Assembly: GCF_014648915.1 (NCBI RefSeq)
Contig: NZ_BMSA01000003.1
Span: 434,001 to 498,000 of the forward strand
Length of the DNA stretch: 64,000 nucleotides
Direction of reading: 5' to 3'
DNA from: Streptomyces phaeofaciens
GTDB lineage: Bacteria > Actinomycetota > Actinomycetes > Streptomycetales > Streptomycetaceae
The position numbers and the translations under genes were made by a program. Each line of letters starts with the position of its first letter. The stretch's first letter is position 1. Below are positions 1 through 12,176 of the stretch, piece by piece. A model generated the notes under the pieces. It saw nothing but the letters and a program-made list of their open reading frames with translations. It had not been told where the DNA came from and ran no database searches.

Positions 1-1
1 C

Positions 2-3699
<3,698 letters not shown>

Positions 3700-3703
<4 letters not shown>

Positions 3704-4962
3704 CCGCCGACGCGCGAGCGGAAGCCGTCGCCCGGCCCGCCAACTGGGTCGCTGCCCGCATCGGAAAGACCACCGACTCCCTGGACCGCGCCTTCGACGA
3801 GGGGCTGACCGGGCATGTCATCACCGGGCGGGACGGCAAGGAGGTGGAGCTGGAGGACGGCAGCCGTGCCGTGGAGTTCGTCTCCTGCTCCTACCTGGGC
3901 CTGGAGCAGCACCCCGCGCTGGTCTCGGCCGCGCAGGAGGCGCTCGGCCGGTTCGGCGCGCACTTCTCCTCCTCCCGCAACCGGATGCGCCCGGTGTATC
4001 TCGGGCAGCTGGAGGAGTTGCTCGGCGAGATCTACGGCGGCCGCCCGGTCGTGCCGTTCACCTCGGTCGGCACGGTGCACCTCGGGGTGCTGCCGCTGCT
4101 CGGCACCTCGGCGCTGCCCGGCTGGCCGGTCTCCGCGCGGGGGCCGGTGTTCCTCGTCGAGAAGACCGCCCACGCCTCGATGCAGGTGCTGCGCGGCGTG
4201 CTGGAGCAGCTCGGCCCGGTGCACCGCTTCGACCTGGCCGACCCGGCGACCCTCGACGCCCGGCTCGCGGAGGCACGGGCGAGCGGCCGCACACCGATCG
4301 CCCTGGTCGACGGCGTGGGCTCGATGGGCGGTCTGATCGATGTCGTCTCCCTCGCCCGCACCCTGGCCTCGGCCGGCGGGCTGCTGTACGTCGACGACGC
4401 CCACGGCGTGTCCATCGACGGGCCGAACGGCGCCGGGTACGCCTACGAGGCGTTCGGCTCGGCCGGGCTGCCGGACAACGTGGTGCTGGTCGGCTCGCTG
4501 TCCAAGGCGTTCGGCGGCGCGGGCGGCTTCGTGGTGCTGCCCGGGCAGGACGACGTACGGGTGCTGCGCAAGTTCGCCAACCCGCTGGTCTTCGGGCACT
4601 CGATCATGCTGCCGCTGCTCGCCGCCGACGTCGCCGCCGCCCGGCTGCACCTGAGCGGCGAGGTGGCCGCGCTCCAGGAGCGGCTGTGGGCCAACGCCGA
4701 GCTGTTCGACAAGCTGACCGACGGCCGGCTCGTCAACGCCGGGCAGCGCTCCCCCATCCGCGGCGCGCTGTTCGCCACCGAGGCGTCGGCGTTCGAGGCG
4801 GCCCGGCGGCTGCGCCGGGCGGGGATCCTCGTGCTGCCCGCGTTCTTCCCGACCGTCGCCAAGGGCACCGGACTGATCCGCTTCGCGCTGTCGGCGACGC
4901 ACGAACCCGCCCACCTGGAAACCGCGGTGGAGGGGCTCGGCGCCCTCGCACCGGGAGCCTGA
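3700..4962 (+). CDS. PLP-dependent alpha-oxoamine synthase (AONS/BioF/CqsA class)
   Basis: A 420-residue fold-type I PLP enzyme. The family condenses an amino acid with an acyl-CoA (or similar thioester), losing CO2, to give an alpha-aminoketone. The Schiff-base lysine is Lys269 in GSLSKAFGG; the aspartate that binds the pyridine nitrogen is in LLYVDDAHGVS; the entry loop reads CSYLGLEQHP. In place of the glycine-rich segment of true BioF after the FG pair there is HFSSSRNRMRPVYLGQLEELL, so the substrate pocket differs from biotin enzymes. A GAGGAG ribosome site precedes ATG 3700, which overlaps the dehydrogenase stop. The context suggests it acts on a p-aminophenylalanine-derived substrate to make an aminoketone. 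That substrate is inference. Confidence 0.85.
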
Positions 4963-5014
4963 CCGCCATCAACGAACGGCGGCCCGCGCGGTTCGCGGGT
5001 CCGCGAGGAGTCTC

Positions 5015-6277
5015 ATGATCAAGAGCCTGGTCCCCCCTCCCGGGCCCGCGCGCACGCTCGCCCTGGCCCAGCTCATCAGCCGGACCGGCGACGGCGCCTA
5101 CTACGTGACCGCCGCCCTGTTCTTCACCCAGGTCGTCGGCCTGTCGGCGGCCCGGCTCGGGCTCGGGCTGACCATCGCCTGGACGGTGGCGCTGGTGCTC
5201 GGCGTGCCGCTCGGCCATGTCACCGACCGCCGGGGCGCCCGTGGCACCGCCGCCTTCTTCTTCCTCTGCGCGGCGGCGGCCGTCGGCTCGTACCTGGTCG
5301 TGCGCTCCTTCCCGCTGTTCGTGCTGGCGGCGAGCCTGTACGCGGTCGGCCAGCGCAGCGGCTCGGCGGCCCAGCAGGCGCTGCTCGCGGGCGTGGTGCC
5401 CAAGGAGCAGCTGACGAAGGTCCGCGCGTTCCTCCAGGCCTCGTACAACGCGGGCCTGTCGGTGGGCGCCGCGCTGGGTGGCATCGTGCTGCTCTTCGAC
5501 ACCCGCGAGGCGTATCTGGCGGCCTTCGCGCTCAACGCGTGCGGGTTCGCGGTGGCCTCCCTGGTGCTGATGCGGGCGCCCGCGGTCGCGCCCACGCCTG
5601 CGGCGCCCAAGGACGAGAAGGGCCGGTCGGTGTTCCAGGACCGTCCCTATGTCGCCGTCAGCCTGCTCAATCTGGTCCTGGTGCTGCATGTGCCGCTGAT
5701 CGACGTGGCGCTGCCGCTGTGGATCGTCGGGCACACCGAGGCCCCGAAGTGGGTGCTGTCGGTGATGTTCGTGCTCAACACGCTGGCCGTGGTGGTCTTC
5801 CAGGTCCGGGTGGCCCGCGGGGTGACCGACCTGACGAGCGCCGCCCGGTACGTGGTGCGCGGCGGGCTGCTGCTCGGGGCCGGCTGTGTGGTGTTCGCCT
5901 TCTCCGGCAGCGGCGGCTCGGCGTGGTCGGCGGTGCTGCTGCTGATCGCCGCGGCCGGGGTGCAGACCGTCGGCGAGATGGCGCAGATGGCCGGCACCTG
6001 GGAGATCAGCTTCGGGCTGGCCCCCGACGGACGGCACGGCCAGTACCAGGCGTTCTTCGGGTCCGGTCTGACCGTGGCGGAGATCGTCGGCCCGCTGGCG
6101 CTGACCGGGCTCCTCGTCTACTGGGGCGCCCCCGGCTGGATCCTGCTCGGCGCGCTGTTCGCCGCCGCGGGCTTCGCGATGGTGCCGGTCGTGAAGTGGG
6201 GCGAGCGGCGGCTGGCCGCGACCACCGGGGCCGCCGGGGCGCCGGTCGCCGCCGAACAGCAGCCGGCCATGGACTGA
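5015..6277 (+). CDS. MFS transporter, probable product exporter
   Basis: A 420-residue integral membrane protein with about twelve hydrophobic segments and the layout of the major facilitator superfamily. A cytoplasmic loop reading GHVTDRRGAR after the second segment is the usual MFS motif A region, and the central loop (about residues 188-208) is charged and proline-rich. A GAGGAG site precedes ATG 5015; the gap from the synthase gene is 52 bases. Placed in the middle of the biosynthetic operon, it most likely exports the product and may give self-resistance. Direction and cargo are inferred from position only. Confidence 0.88.
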   Translation: MIKSLVPPPGPARTLALAQLISRTGDGAYYVTAALFFTQVVGLSAARLGLGLTIAWTVALVLGVPLGHVTDRRGARGTAAFFFLCAAAAVGSYLVVRSFPLFVLAASLYAVGQRSGSAAQQALLAGVVPKEQLTKVRAFLQASYNAGLSVGAALGGIVLLFDTREAYLAAFALNACGFAVASLVLMRAPAVAPTPAAPKDEKGRSVFQDRPYVAVSLLNLVLVLHVPLIDVALPLWIVGHTEAPKWVLSVMFVLNTLAVVVFQVRVARGVTDLTSAARYVVRGGLLLGAGCVVFAFSGSGGSAWSAVLLLIAAAGVQTVGEMAQMAGTWEISFGLAPDGRHGQYQAFFGSGLTVAEIVGPLALTGLLVYWGAPGWILLGALFAAAGFAMVPVVKWGERRLAATTGAAGAPVAAEQQPAMD

Positions 6278-6290
6278 GGGAGAGACACAC

Positions 6291-7559
6291 GTGGGTGAGA
6301 ACGTGCCCGCCCGGCCGCGAACCGTCCTGGTGATCGGCGGCCGGGTGGAGACCGTCCGCAAGGCCCGGGATCTGGGCCTGCGGGTCGTCAACGTGCAGCG
6401 GCCCGAGGAGTACCGGCCCGAGCACGCCGAACTCGTCGAGGCGGCCCTGCTCGTCGACTACACCGACTGGTCCGTGCTGGGCCCGCTGGTCACGGCCGCG
6501 CACCAGGTGTACGGCTTCGACGGCGTCGCCACCATCACCGAGCCCGGGGTCGAACCGGCCGCCCGGGTCGCCGAGGCGCTCGGCCTCGCGGGCAACAGCC
6601 CGCACTGCGCGCGGCTGATGCGCGACAAGGCCGCGATGCGCGCGCACCTGGCCGGGCGGCCCGGCGCGGTGGCGGCGGCCGTGGCCGGGGACCGCGCCGG
6701 TCTCGGCGCGTTCGGCGCCCGGCACGGCTACCCGTTCATCGTGAAGCCGGTGGACGCGGCCGCCAGCTTCGGGGTGCGCCGGGTCGACGGTCCGGACGCG
6801 ATCGACGACGCCTGGGCGTCGATCGTCCGGCTGCGCGGCAGCACCGGGCATCCCTTCGCCACGTACTTCCCCGTCGGGGACTTCCTGATGGAGGAGTATC
6901 TGGAGGGGCCCGAGTACAGCGTGGAGTCGTTCACCTTCGACGGACGGCATCTGCTGCTCGCGGTCACCGAGAAGGCCACGCACACCACCTTCGTGGAGAC
7001 CGGCCACGCCCTGCCGGCCCGGCTGGCCCCGGCCGACGACCACGCCGTACGCGCCTGTGCCGAGGAGTTCCTGGACACCGTCGGGCTGCGGGAGGGTGCC
7101 GCGCACACCGAGGTGAAGCTGACGCCCGGCGGGCCACGGGTGATCGAGTCCCACGGTCGGCCCGGCGGCGACCGGATCATGGAACTGGTGGACGCGGCGT
7201 ACGGCTTCGACATCGAGTCGTTCACCGTCGGCTGGGCCGGCGGGGTGCTGACCGCCCCCGAGCGGGCGCCCTCGGCCCGTGCCGCCGCCGCGACCCGCTT
7301 CCTGACCTGCGAGCCGGGCCGGGTCACCGGAGTCCAGGGCGTGGACGAGGTGCGGGCGCACGAGGGCGTCATCGGGGTGGACGTCGCCGTTCCGGTGGGC
7401 GGGGCCGTCCGTCCGCTGGGCGCCAGCTGGGACCGCGTGGGCCAGGTGCTGGTCACGGCCTCCGACACCACGGCGGCGGTCACGCTGGCGGAACGGCTCG
7501 CCGAGAAGATCACGATCACGACCGGCCCGGACCCGGCCCCGGACCCCGACGGGACCTGA
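6291..7559 (+). CDS. ATP-grasp ligase 1
   Basis: A 422-residue ATP-grasp enzyme of the carboxylate-amine ligase type. Residues about 1-105 are the N-terminal Rossmann-like part (VLVIGGRVETVRKARDLG); GYPFIVKPVDAAASFGV at about 145-160 is the ATP-binding lysine strand and glycine loop; MEEYLEGPEYSVES and HTEVKLTPGGPRVIESHGR are the adenine and metal-binding parts, with the two carboxylates and the basic residue of the active site. Such stand-alone enzymes form amide bonds between amino acids without an NRPS. Starts at GTG 6291, 13 bases after the transporter stop, with GAGGGAGA just upstream. Substrates are unknown; a p-aminophenylalanine-derived unit is likely. Confidence 0.88.
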   Translation: MGENVPARPRTVLVIGGRVETVRKARDLGLRVVNVQRPEEYRPEHAELVEAALLVDYTDWSVLGPLVTAAHQVYGFDGVATITEPGVEPAARVAEALGLAGNSPHCARLMRDKAAMRAHLAGRPGAVAAAVAGDRAGLGAFGARHGYPFIVKPVDAAASFGVRRVDGPDAIDDAWASIVRLRGSTGHPFATYFPVGDFLMEEYLEGPEYSVESFTFDGRHLLLAVTEKATHTTFVETGHALPARLAPADDHAVRACAEEFLDTVGLREGAAHTEVKLTPGGPRVIESHGRPGGDRIMELVDAAYGFDIESFTVGWAGGVLTAPERAPSARAAAATRFLTCEPGRVTGVQGVDEVRAHEGVIGVDVAVPVGGAVRPLGASWDRVGQVLVTASDTTAAVTLAERLAEKITITTGPDPAPDPDGT

Positions 7560-7572
7560 CCCCGGATGCCGA

Positions 7573-7645
7573 TCCCCTCCCGTCCTCCCCCCTCCCGTCC
7601 TCCCCCCTCCCACCTCCCACCTCCCACCTCCCACCTCCCTCCTCG
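7573..7645. repeat. Pyrimidine tract with four TCCCACC units
   Basis: The 102 bases between the two ATP-grasp genes are almost pure C and T from 7573 to 7645. Four perfect TCCCACC heptamers lie at 7608-7635, preceded by CCCTCCCGTCC-type repeats. The complementary strand, which is the transcription template here, therefore has at least four GGG runs separated by AGGT, a classic G-quadruplex pattern. No protein can be supported from it. This is the only real gap inside an otherwise tightly packed operon. Confidence 0.85.
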
Positions 7646-7661
7646 CAGAAAGCGGCGCACC

Positions 7662-8918
7662 ATGTCTGAACACGTCCTGGTCTTCGGCAACGGCTACGAC
7701 ATGCCGGGCCGGATCCGGGCCCGCGGCACGGACCGGGGCCTTGCGTTCACCACGAGCGTGCTGTGCCGGCCCGACCACCTGGCCAAGCTGGAGGAGGCCG
7801 ACGGGCACGCCCGGATCGTCGCCGTCCGCGCGGACGCCCCGGTCGAGGAGTGGATCGCGCTCGCCCGGGCGATCCACGCCGCGCAGCCGGTGACCCGGAT
7901 CGGCACCTTCGGCGACCAGTGCCAGGACACGGCCGCCGAGGTGGGCAAGGCGCTGGGCGTGCCCACCCACGACCCGGAGACGGTACGGCTGGTCTTCGAC
8001 AAGTTCGCCATGCGGGGCCGGCTCGCCGAGGCGGGCGTGGAGAGCACCCCGGCCGCCGAGGTCGCCGACCCCGCCGCACTGTGCGCGTTCGCGGCGGCAC
8101 ACGGTTATCCCGTCGTCGTCAAGCCCCGCCGGGGCACGGCCAGTACGGGTGTCTCGGTGGTCCGCGCGGACGACGAGGCGCAGGCCGCGTTCGACCGCGC
8201 CCGGGGCACCGAAGCGGCCGCCGAGGTGGTGGCGGAGGTGTTCCTGACCGGCGAGCAGTACAGCGTGGAGGTGTTCTCGGAGGACGGCGCGCACGTGGTC
8301 GTCGCGATCACCCGCAAGTACTCCGACCCCGTCAGCCTGGTCGAGCTGGGCCATGTGATGCCGGCCCCGCTGGACGCCGTACGCGAGACGGAGATCCGGA
8401 CGTACGTGACCTCGGCGCTCGACGCGCTGGGGGTGCGGTTCGGCCCCACGCACACGGAGGTGGTCCTGACGCCGGACGGGCCCCGGATCATCGAGACCCA
8501 TCTGCGGGTCGGCGGCGACGAGATCTGGAACCTGGTGACCGACGCGACCGGCGTGGACCTGGTGGAGTACCAGCTGCGGCAGTGCGTGGGCGAGCGGGTC
8601 CTCGACGACGTCCGTGCCGTGCTGGCCGACCCCGGCCGGACCCGGCGCGCCGAGGCGATCTGGTTCGCCGCCGCGCCGGCCACCGGGGAGCTGGTCGAGA
8701 TCACCGGCGCGCGGGGCCCGCACCCGGACGGGGTCACCGTCGACGTCCTCGCCCGGCCGGGCGCCGCGCTGAGCGGCCTGCACAGCTCCGACTCGCGCCC
8801 GGCCCAGGCCCGCGCCCACGCGGACACCCCTGAGAAAGCCCTCACGCTGGCCCGCGAGGCCATCGGCTCGCTGTCCTTCCTGACCCGGGTGACGGCGGAA
8901 CCGGGCGAGCTGCTGTGA
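7662..8918 (+). CDS. ATP-grasp ligase 2
   Basis: A 418-residue ATP-grasp carboxylate-amine ligase, a paralogue-like companion of the one just upstream. Motifs in order: VLVFGNGYDMPGR at the N-terminus, GYPVVVKPRRGTASTGVSV (ATP lysine and glycine loop) at about residues 146-164, FLTGEQYSVEVFS, and HTEVVLTPDGPRIIETHLR for metal and phosphate binding. With two ligases the operon could join three building blocks. ATG 7662 is chosen because the family start SEHVLVFGNG follows directly; an upstream in-frame ATG at 7566 would add a Pro/Ser/Leu tail encoded by the pyrimidine tract and is unlikely. The stop overlaps the next GTG (GTGA at 8915-8918). Confidence 0.88.
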   Translation: MSEHVLVFGNGYDMPGRIRARGTDRGLAFTTSVLCRPDHLAKLEEADGHARIVAVRADAPVEEWIALARAIHAAQPVTRIGTFGDQCQDTAAEVGKALGVPTHDPETVRLVFDKFAMRGRLAEAGVESTPAAEVADPAALCAFAAAHGYPVVVKPRRGTASTGVSVVRADDEAQAAFDRARGTEAAAEVVAEVFLTGEQYSVEVFSEDGAHVVVAITRKYSDPVSLVELGHVMPAPLDAVRETEIRTYVTSALDALGVRFGPTHTEVVLTPDGPRIIETHLRVGGDEIWNLVTDATGVDLVEYQLRQCVGERVLDDVRAVLADPGRTRRAEAIWFAAAPATGELVEITGARGPHPDGVTVDVLARPGAALSGLHSSDSRPAQARAHADTPEKALTLAREAIGSLSFLTRVTAEPGELL

Positions 8919-9205
8919 GGGGTGGGGCGGAACGGGCGCCGGGTGAGGGGCTGCCCGGCCTGGCCGACGGGCTCGACAGCCTGGACGACCAGATCATCGC
9001 GCTGCTGCTGCGCCGGGCCGAACTGGCCCGGGGTCACCGTTCGGCGCGCCGGACGGCGGGGCTGCCGGCCTCGGAACTGACCTGGGAGAACCGGGTCCTG
9101 GCCCGTTACGGCGCCCGGCTCGGCCGCCCCGGCACCGGCATCGGCCGCGCGGTCCTGGCCCTCACCGAACAGGACACCCCGACCGGGACGCCCGCTCCTC
9201 ACTAG
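8915..9205 (+). CDS. Small chorismate-mutase-like protein, second copy
   Basis: A 96-residue protein with the start of an AroQ-type helix (LDSLDDQIIALLLRRAELARG) and a later ENRVLARYG helix. It is shorter than the first mutase and diverges where family members keep a lysine and a following Asp/Arg pair: the segment reads GHRSARRTAGLPASELTW. It could be a second mutase, a regulatory or partner subunit for one of the chorismate enzymes, or a degenerate copy. GTG 8915 overlaps the ATP-grasp stop, so it is clearly part of the operon and is its last gene before the hairpin at 9304. Confidence 0.65.
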   Translation: MRGGAERAPGEGLPGLADGLDSLDDQIIALLLRRAELARGHRSARRTAGLPASELTWENRVLARYGARLGRPGTGIGRAVLALTEQDTPTGTPAPH

Positions 9206-9303
9206 GGGGGAGGAACGGGAGTCCATCCCCCGGGGGGACGGGGGGTGGGGCCGCCGCGTCGCGGGAGGGGGAGACGCGGCCGCCCACCCCTCGGGGGAGG
9301 GAC

Positions 9304-9343
9304 CGGGCGTCCATGCCTGCACAGGGGGAGGCATGGACGCCCG
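9304..9343 (+). terminator. Strong intrinsic hairpin after the biosynthetic operon
   Basis: A perfect 15-base-pair stem: arm CGGGCGTCCATGCCT at 9304-9318 and its exact complement at 9329-9343, with a 10-base loop. A T-rich stretch (CTCTTCTTTCT) follows on the plus strand. It lies between the operon end (9205) and the convergent cebR end (9420), so it may stop transcription in both directions. The rest of the 9206-9419 gap is G-rich with weaker self-complementary parts and no gene. Confidence 0.85.
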
Positions 9344-9419
9344 CTCTTCTTTCTCCGCGCATGACCGCGTGCGCCCCTGGAGGCCCTACGGGCAGACGAC
9401 GCCACTGTGCGGACACGAC

Positions 9420-10475
9420 CTAGGACGAGGTCCGGGCCACCAGTTCCGTCGCCAGGACGATCTGCCGGCGCTCCAGACCCCGGGACACCGCCGGGCGGCG
9501 GTCCGCGATCTCGGTGAGGAGGAGGTCCAGCATGCGGCGGCCCATCTCCTCGATGGGCTGGCGGACACTGGTCAGCGGCGGCTCCATGTGGCGGGCGATG
9601 GCCGAGTCGTCGTAGCCGACCAGCGCCACGTCCTCCGGGATGCGCAGGCCCGCCTCGCGCAGCGCCTGGCGGGCGCCGGCCGCCATCACGTCGGAGCCCG
9701 CGAAGACCGCGTCGAGGGACGGGTCGCGGGTGAGCAGCTCGGCCATCGCGCGCCGGCCGCCCTCCTCGGTGAAGTCACCGGGCTCGATGAGCCGCTCGTC
9801 GGCCGGGTACCCGGCGTCGCGCAGGGCGTCGCGGTAGCCGTCGACGCGGCGCTGGGCGCCGTACACGTCGAGGCGGCCGGTGATGTGCGCGATCCGCGTG
9901 CGGCCGTGGGCGAGGAGGTGCTCCACGGCCGAGCGGCCGCCGCCGTAGTTGTCGGAGTCGACCGAGGGCAGCGTCTCCGCGGCGGAGCGCGGGCCGCTGA
10001 TCACCGCCGGGATCTCCAGCTGGGCCAGGAGGTCGGGCAGCGGGTCGTCGGCGTGCACGGAGACCAGCAGCACGCCGTCCACGCGGTGCGCCGCGAGGTA
10101 CTGGGCCAGCCGCTGGCGTTCGCGATCGCTACCGGCGAAGATCAACAGCAACTGCATCTCGGTGTCGGCGAGTTCGGCGCCCACACCGCGCAGCATGTCC
10201 GAGAAGTACGGTTCCGCGAAGAACCGGGTCTCCGGCTCGGGGACGACGAGGGCGATCGCGTCGGTGCGGTTGGCGGCGAGCGCGCGGGCGGCGGTGTTGG
10301 GCACGTATCCGAGTTCCGCGACCGCCGCCTCCACGGCCGCGCGGGTCGCGTCGCTGACCCGGGGCGAGCCGTTGATCACGCGGGAGACCGTGCCGCGGCC
10401 TACACCGGCGCGGGCGGCCACCTCTTCGAGGGTGGGCCGGCCGCCGCTGCGGCCCCGCGCTCCGTGGGTTGCCAT
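9420..10475 (-). CDS. cebR: CebR, LacI-family repressor of cellobiose uptake
   Basis: A 351-residue LacI/GalR repressor. The helix-turn-helix is at about residues 15-38 (LEEVAARAGVGRGTVSRVIN, then the hinge helix ending NTAARALAANR), followed by a periplasmic-binding-protein-like sugar-sensing domain with VLLVSVHADD, AVFAGSDVMAAGA and VALVGYDDSAIA. In Streptomyces CebR represses cebEFG and bglC and is released by cello-oligosaccharides. Here it is divergent from cebE, and TGGGAGCGCTCCCA boxes stand before cebE and over the bglC start, which fits the known regulon exactly. Transcribed away from the operator region; whether it autoregulates is not evident. Confidence 0.93.
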   Translation of the reverse strand: MATHGARGRSGGRPTLEEVAARAGVGRGTVSRVINGSPRVSDATRAAVEAAVAELGYVPNTAARALAANRTDAIALVVPEPETRFFAEPYFSDMLRGVGAELADTEMQLLLIFAGSDRERQRLAQYLAAHRVDGVLLVSVHADDPLPDLLAQLEIPAVISGPRSAAETLPSVDSDNYGGGRSAVEHLLAHGRTRIAHITGRLDVYGAQRRVDGYRDALRDAGYPADERLIEPGDFTEEGGRRAMAELLTRDPSLDAVFAGSDVMAAGARQALREAGLRIPEDVALVGYDDSAIARHMEPPLTSVRQPIEEMGRRMLDLLLTEIADRRPAVSRGLERRQIVLATELVARTSS

Positions 10476-10847
10476 GGGCCCCGCCTTCCCGCCGTCGTCT
10501 TACTCTGGCCTGGAATCTAACAGTCCTCGCAGTTCGGGTGGCCGCCACCGACCACTGCTGTACCCGGCCCCGCCCGAGCGACCGTTCCCTACCGGATTGG
10601 GTCATATGTCGTTCGTGGGTCCGGGTTAGCTAACAGCCGGATAACTGAACGCGTCTCCTCGCGTCCCCACCCTTGACACCCCCGCCGGAACCGACGACTC
10701 TTCAACACATCACCTGTGGGAGCGCTCCCACGGTACCTGACACATACACATCCCGCACGTTCCCCGCCCGAGCCGCAGCGAGAAACTAACGGGCCCAACA
10801 ATGCAGTTGGCCGGGGGGTCGGCACGTCAGGGCAACAGGAGGACGCA
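10476..10847. other. cebR-cebE divergent intergenic region
   Basis: A 372-base gap without a supportable gene. It holds the promoters of cebR and cebE and the 16-base palindromic CebR box at 10716-10731. The short open frames in it have no ribosome site and no recognisable product. A GGAGG ribosome site at about 10837-10842 serves cebE. Confidence 0.7.
10716..10731. promoter_or_regulatory. CebR operator upstream of cebE
   Basis: The perfect 16-base palindrome GTGGGAGCGCTCCCAC contains the established 14-base CebR box TGGGAGCGCTCCCA (10717-10730). It is 117 bases upstream of the cebE start codon, in the leader/promoter zone. Match to the published S. griseus and S. scabies consensus is complete. 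Confidence 0.93.
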
Positions 10848-12176
10848 ATGCGAGCACGTACCCGAACCGCCCGCCGGGTGGTGGTCCTGGCGGCCGTCGC
10901 GTCGCTGGGCGCCGGGCTGCTGGCCGGCTGTGCCGACGATGGCGGCGACGACGCTTCCGACGGCTCGTCGTCGGGCAGCGGCAAGGGCAAGACCACGATC
11001 ACGCTCGGCCTTTTCGGTACGTTCGGCTTCAAGGAGGCCGGACTCTACGCCGAGTACGAGAAGCTCAACCCCAACATCAAGATCGCCGAGAACGTCACCG
11101 AGCGGAACGAGAACTACTACCCGGCGCTGGTCAACCACCTGACGACCAACAGCGGGCTCCAGGACATCCAGGCCGTCGAGGTCGGCAACATCGCCGAGGT
11201 CGTGACCACCCAGGCCGCCAAGCTCCAGGACCTGTCCAAGGTTTCGGGAGTGAACAAGAGCGACTGGCTGGACTCGAAGTGGGCGCAGGCCACCACCCAG
11301 GACGGCAAGACGATCGGTTTCGGCACCGACGTCGGCCCGATGGCCGTCTGCTACCGCAAGGACCTCTTCGAGGCGGCCGGCCTGCCCACCGACCGCGCCG
11401 AGGTCGCCAAGCTGTGGGCGGGCGACTGGAACAAGTTCGTCTCCGTCGGCGAGCGGTACAAGGCGAAGGCGCCCAAGGGCACCACCTTCATGGACTCCCC
11501 CGGCGGTCTGATCAACGCCATCCTCAGCAGTGAGGAGGAGAAGTTCTACGACTCCTCCGGCGAGGTCATCTACAAGACCAACCCGGCCGTGAAGGCCGCC
11601 TTCGACCTGACCGCGAAGGCCGCCGAGGAGGGGCTGGTCGGCGCGCAGACCCAGTTCCAGCCCGCCTGGGACACGACGATCGCGAACAGCAAGTTCGCCG
11701 CGATGGCGTGCCCGCCGTGGATGCTCGGCTACATCAAGGGCAAGTCGAAGCCGGACGCGGCCGGCAAGTGGGACGTGGCCGTCCCGCCGAAGTCCGGCAA
11801 CTGGGGCGGCTCCTTCCTCGCCGTTCCCTCCAGCGGCAAGAACGTGAAGGAGGCCGAGAAGCTCGCGGCCTGGCTGACCGCTCCCGCGCAGCAGGCGAAG
11901 CTGTTCAAGGTGCAGGGTTCCTTCCCGAGCGCGCCGAGCACCTACACCCAGGCCGAGGTCACCGGCGCCAAGAACGAGATGACCGGTGACGCCCCGATCG
12001 GCACGATCTTCGCCGAGGCCGCCAAGTCCAGCCCCGTCCAGGTGATCGGCCCGAAGGACCAGATCATCCAGCAGGGCCTGACCGACAACGGCGTCATCCT
12101 CGTGACGAAGGGCAAGTCCGCGAAGGAAGCCTGGGAGACGGCCACCAAGACCATCGACAACAACCTGGACAAGTGA
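10848..12176 (+). CDS. cebE: CebE, cellobiose/cellotriose-binding lipoprotein
   Basis: A 442-residue extracellular solute-binding protein of a carbohydrate ABC transporter. The N-terminus is a lipoprotein signal peptide: twin arginines and a hydrophobic stretch, then lipobox LLAGC with the lipidated Cys near residue 26, then a Gly/Ser/Asp linker. The mature part has the family-1 solute-binding pattern, including GFGTDVGPMAVCYRKDLF and AAMACPPWMLGYI. CebE binds cellobiose and cellotriose and passes them to CebFG, with MsiK as ATPase encoded elsewhere. ATG 10848 follows AGGAGGACGCA. First gene of cebEFG, under the CebR box; its stop overlaps the cebF GTG. Confidence 0.93.
   Translation: MRARTRTARRVVVLAAVASLGAGLLAGCADDGGDDASDGSSSGSGKGKTTITLGLFGTFGFKEAGLYAEYEKLNPNIKIAENVTERNENYYPALVNHLTTNSGLQDIQAVEVGNIAEVVTTQAAKLQDLSKVSGVNKSDWLDSKWAQATTQDGKTIGFGTDVGPMAVCYRKDLFEAAGLPTDRAEVAKLWAGDWNKFVSVGERYKAKAPKGTTFMDSPGGLINAILSSEEEKFYDSSGEVIYKTNPAVKAAFDLTAKAAEEGLVGAQTQFQPAWDTTIANSKFAAMACPPWMLGYIKGKSKPDAAGKWDVAVPPKSGNWGGSFLAVPSSGKNVKEAEKLAAWLTAPAQQAKLFKVQGSFPSAPSTYTQAEVTGAKNEMTGDAPIGTIFAEAAKSSPVQVIGPKDQIIQQGLTDNGVILVTKGKSAKEAWETATKTIDNNLDK

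Noticed and set aside
7566..7661. Upstream extension of ATP-grasp ligase 2
   Set aside because: The added residues are a Pro/Ser/Leu run encoded by the pyrimidine tract; the family start is at 7662.
9206..9303. Second riboswitch-like or regulatory structure before the terminator
   Set aside because: Only GC-rich partial complementarity; no conserved element I could recognise.
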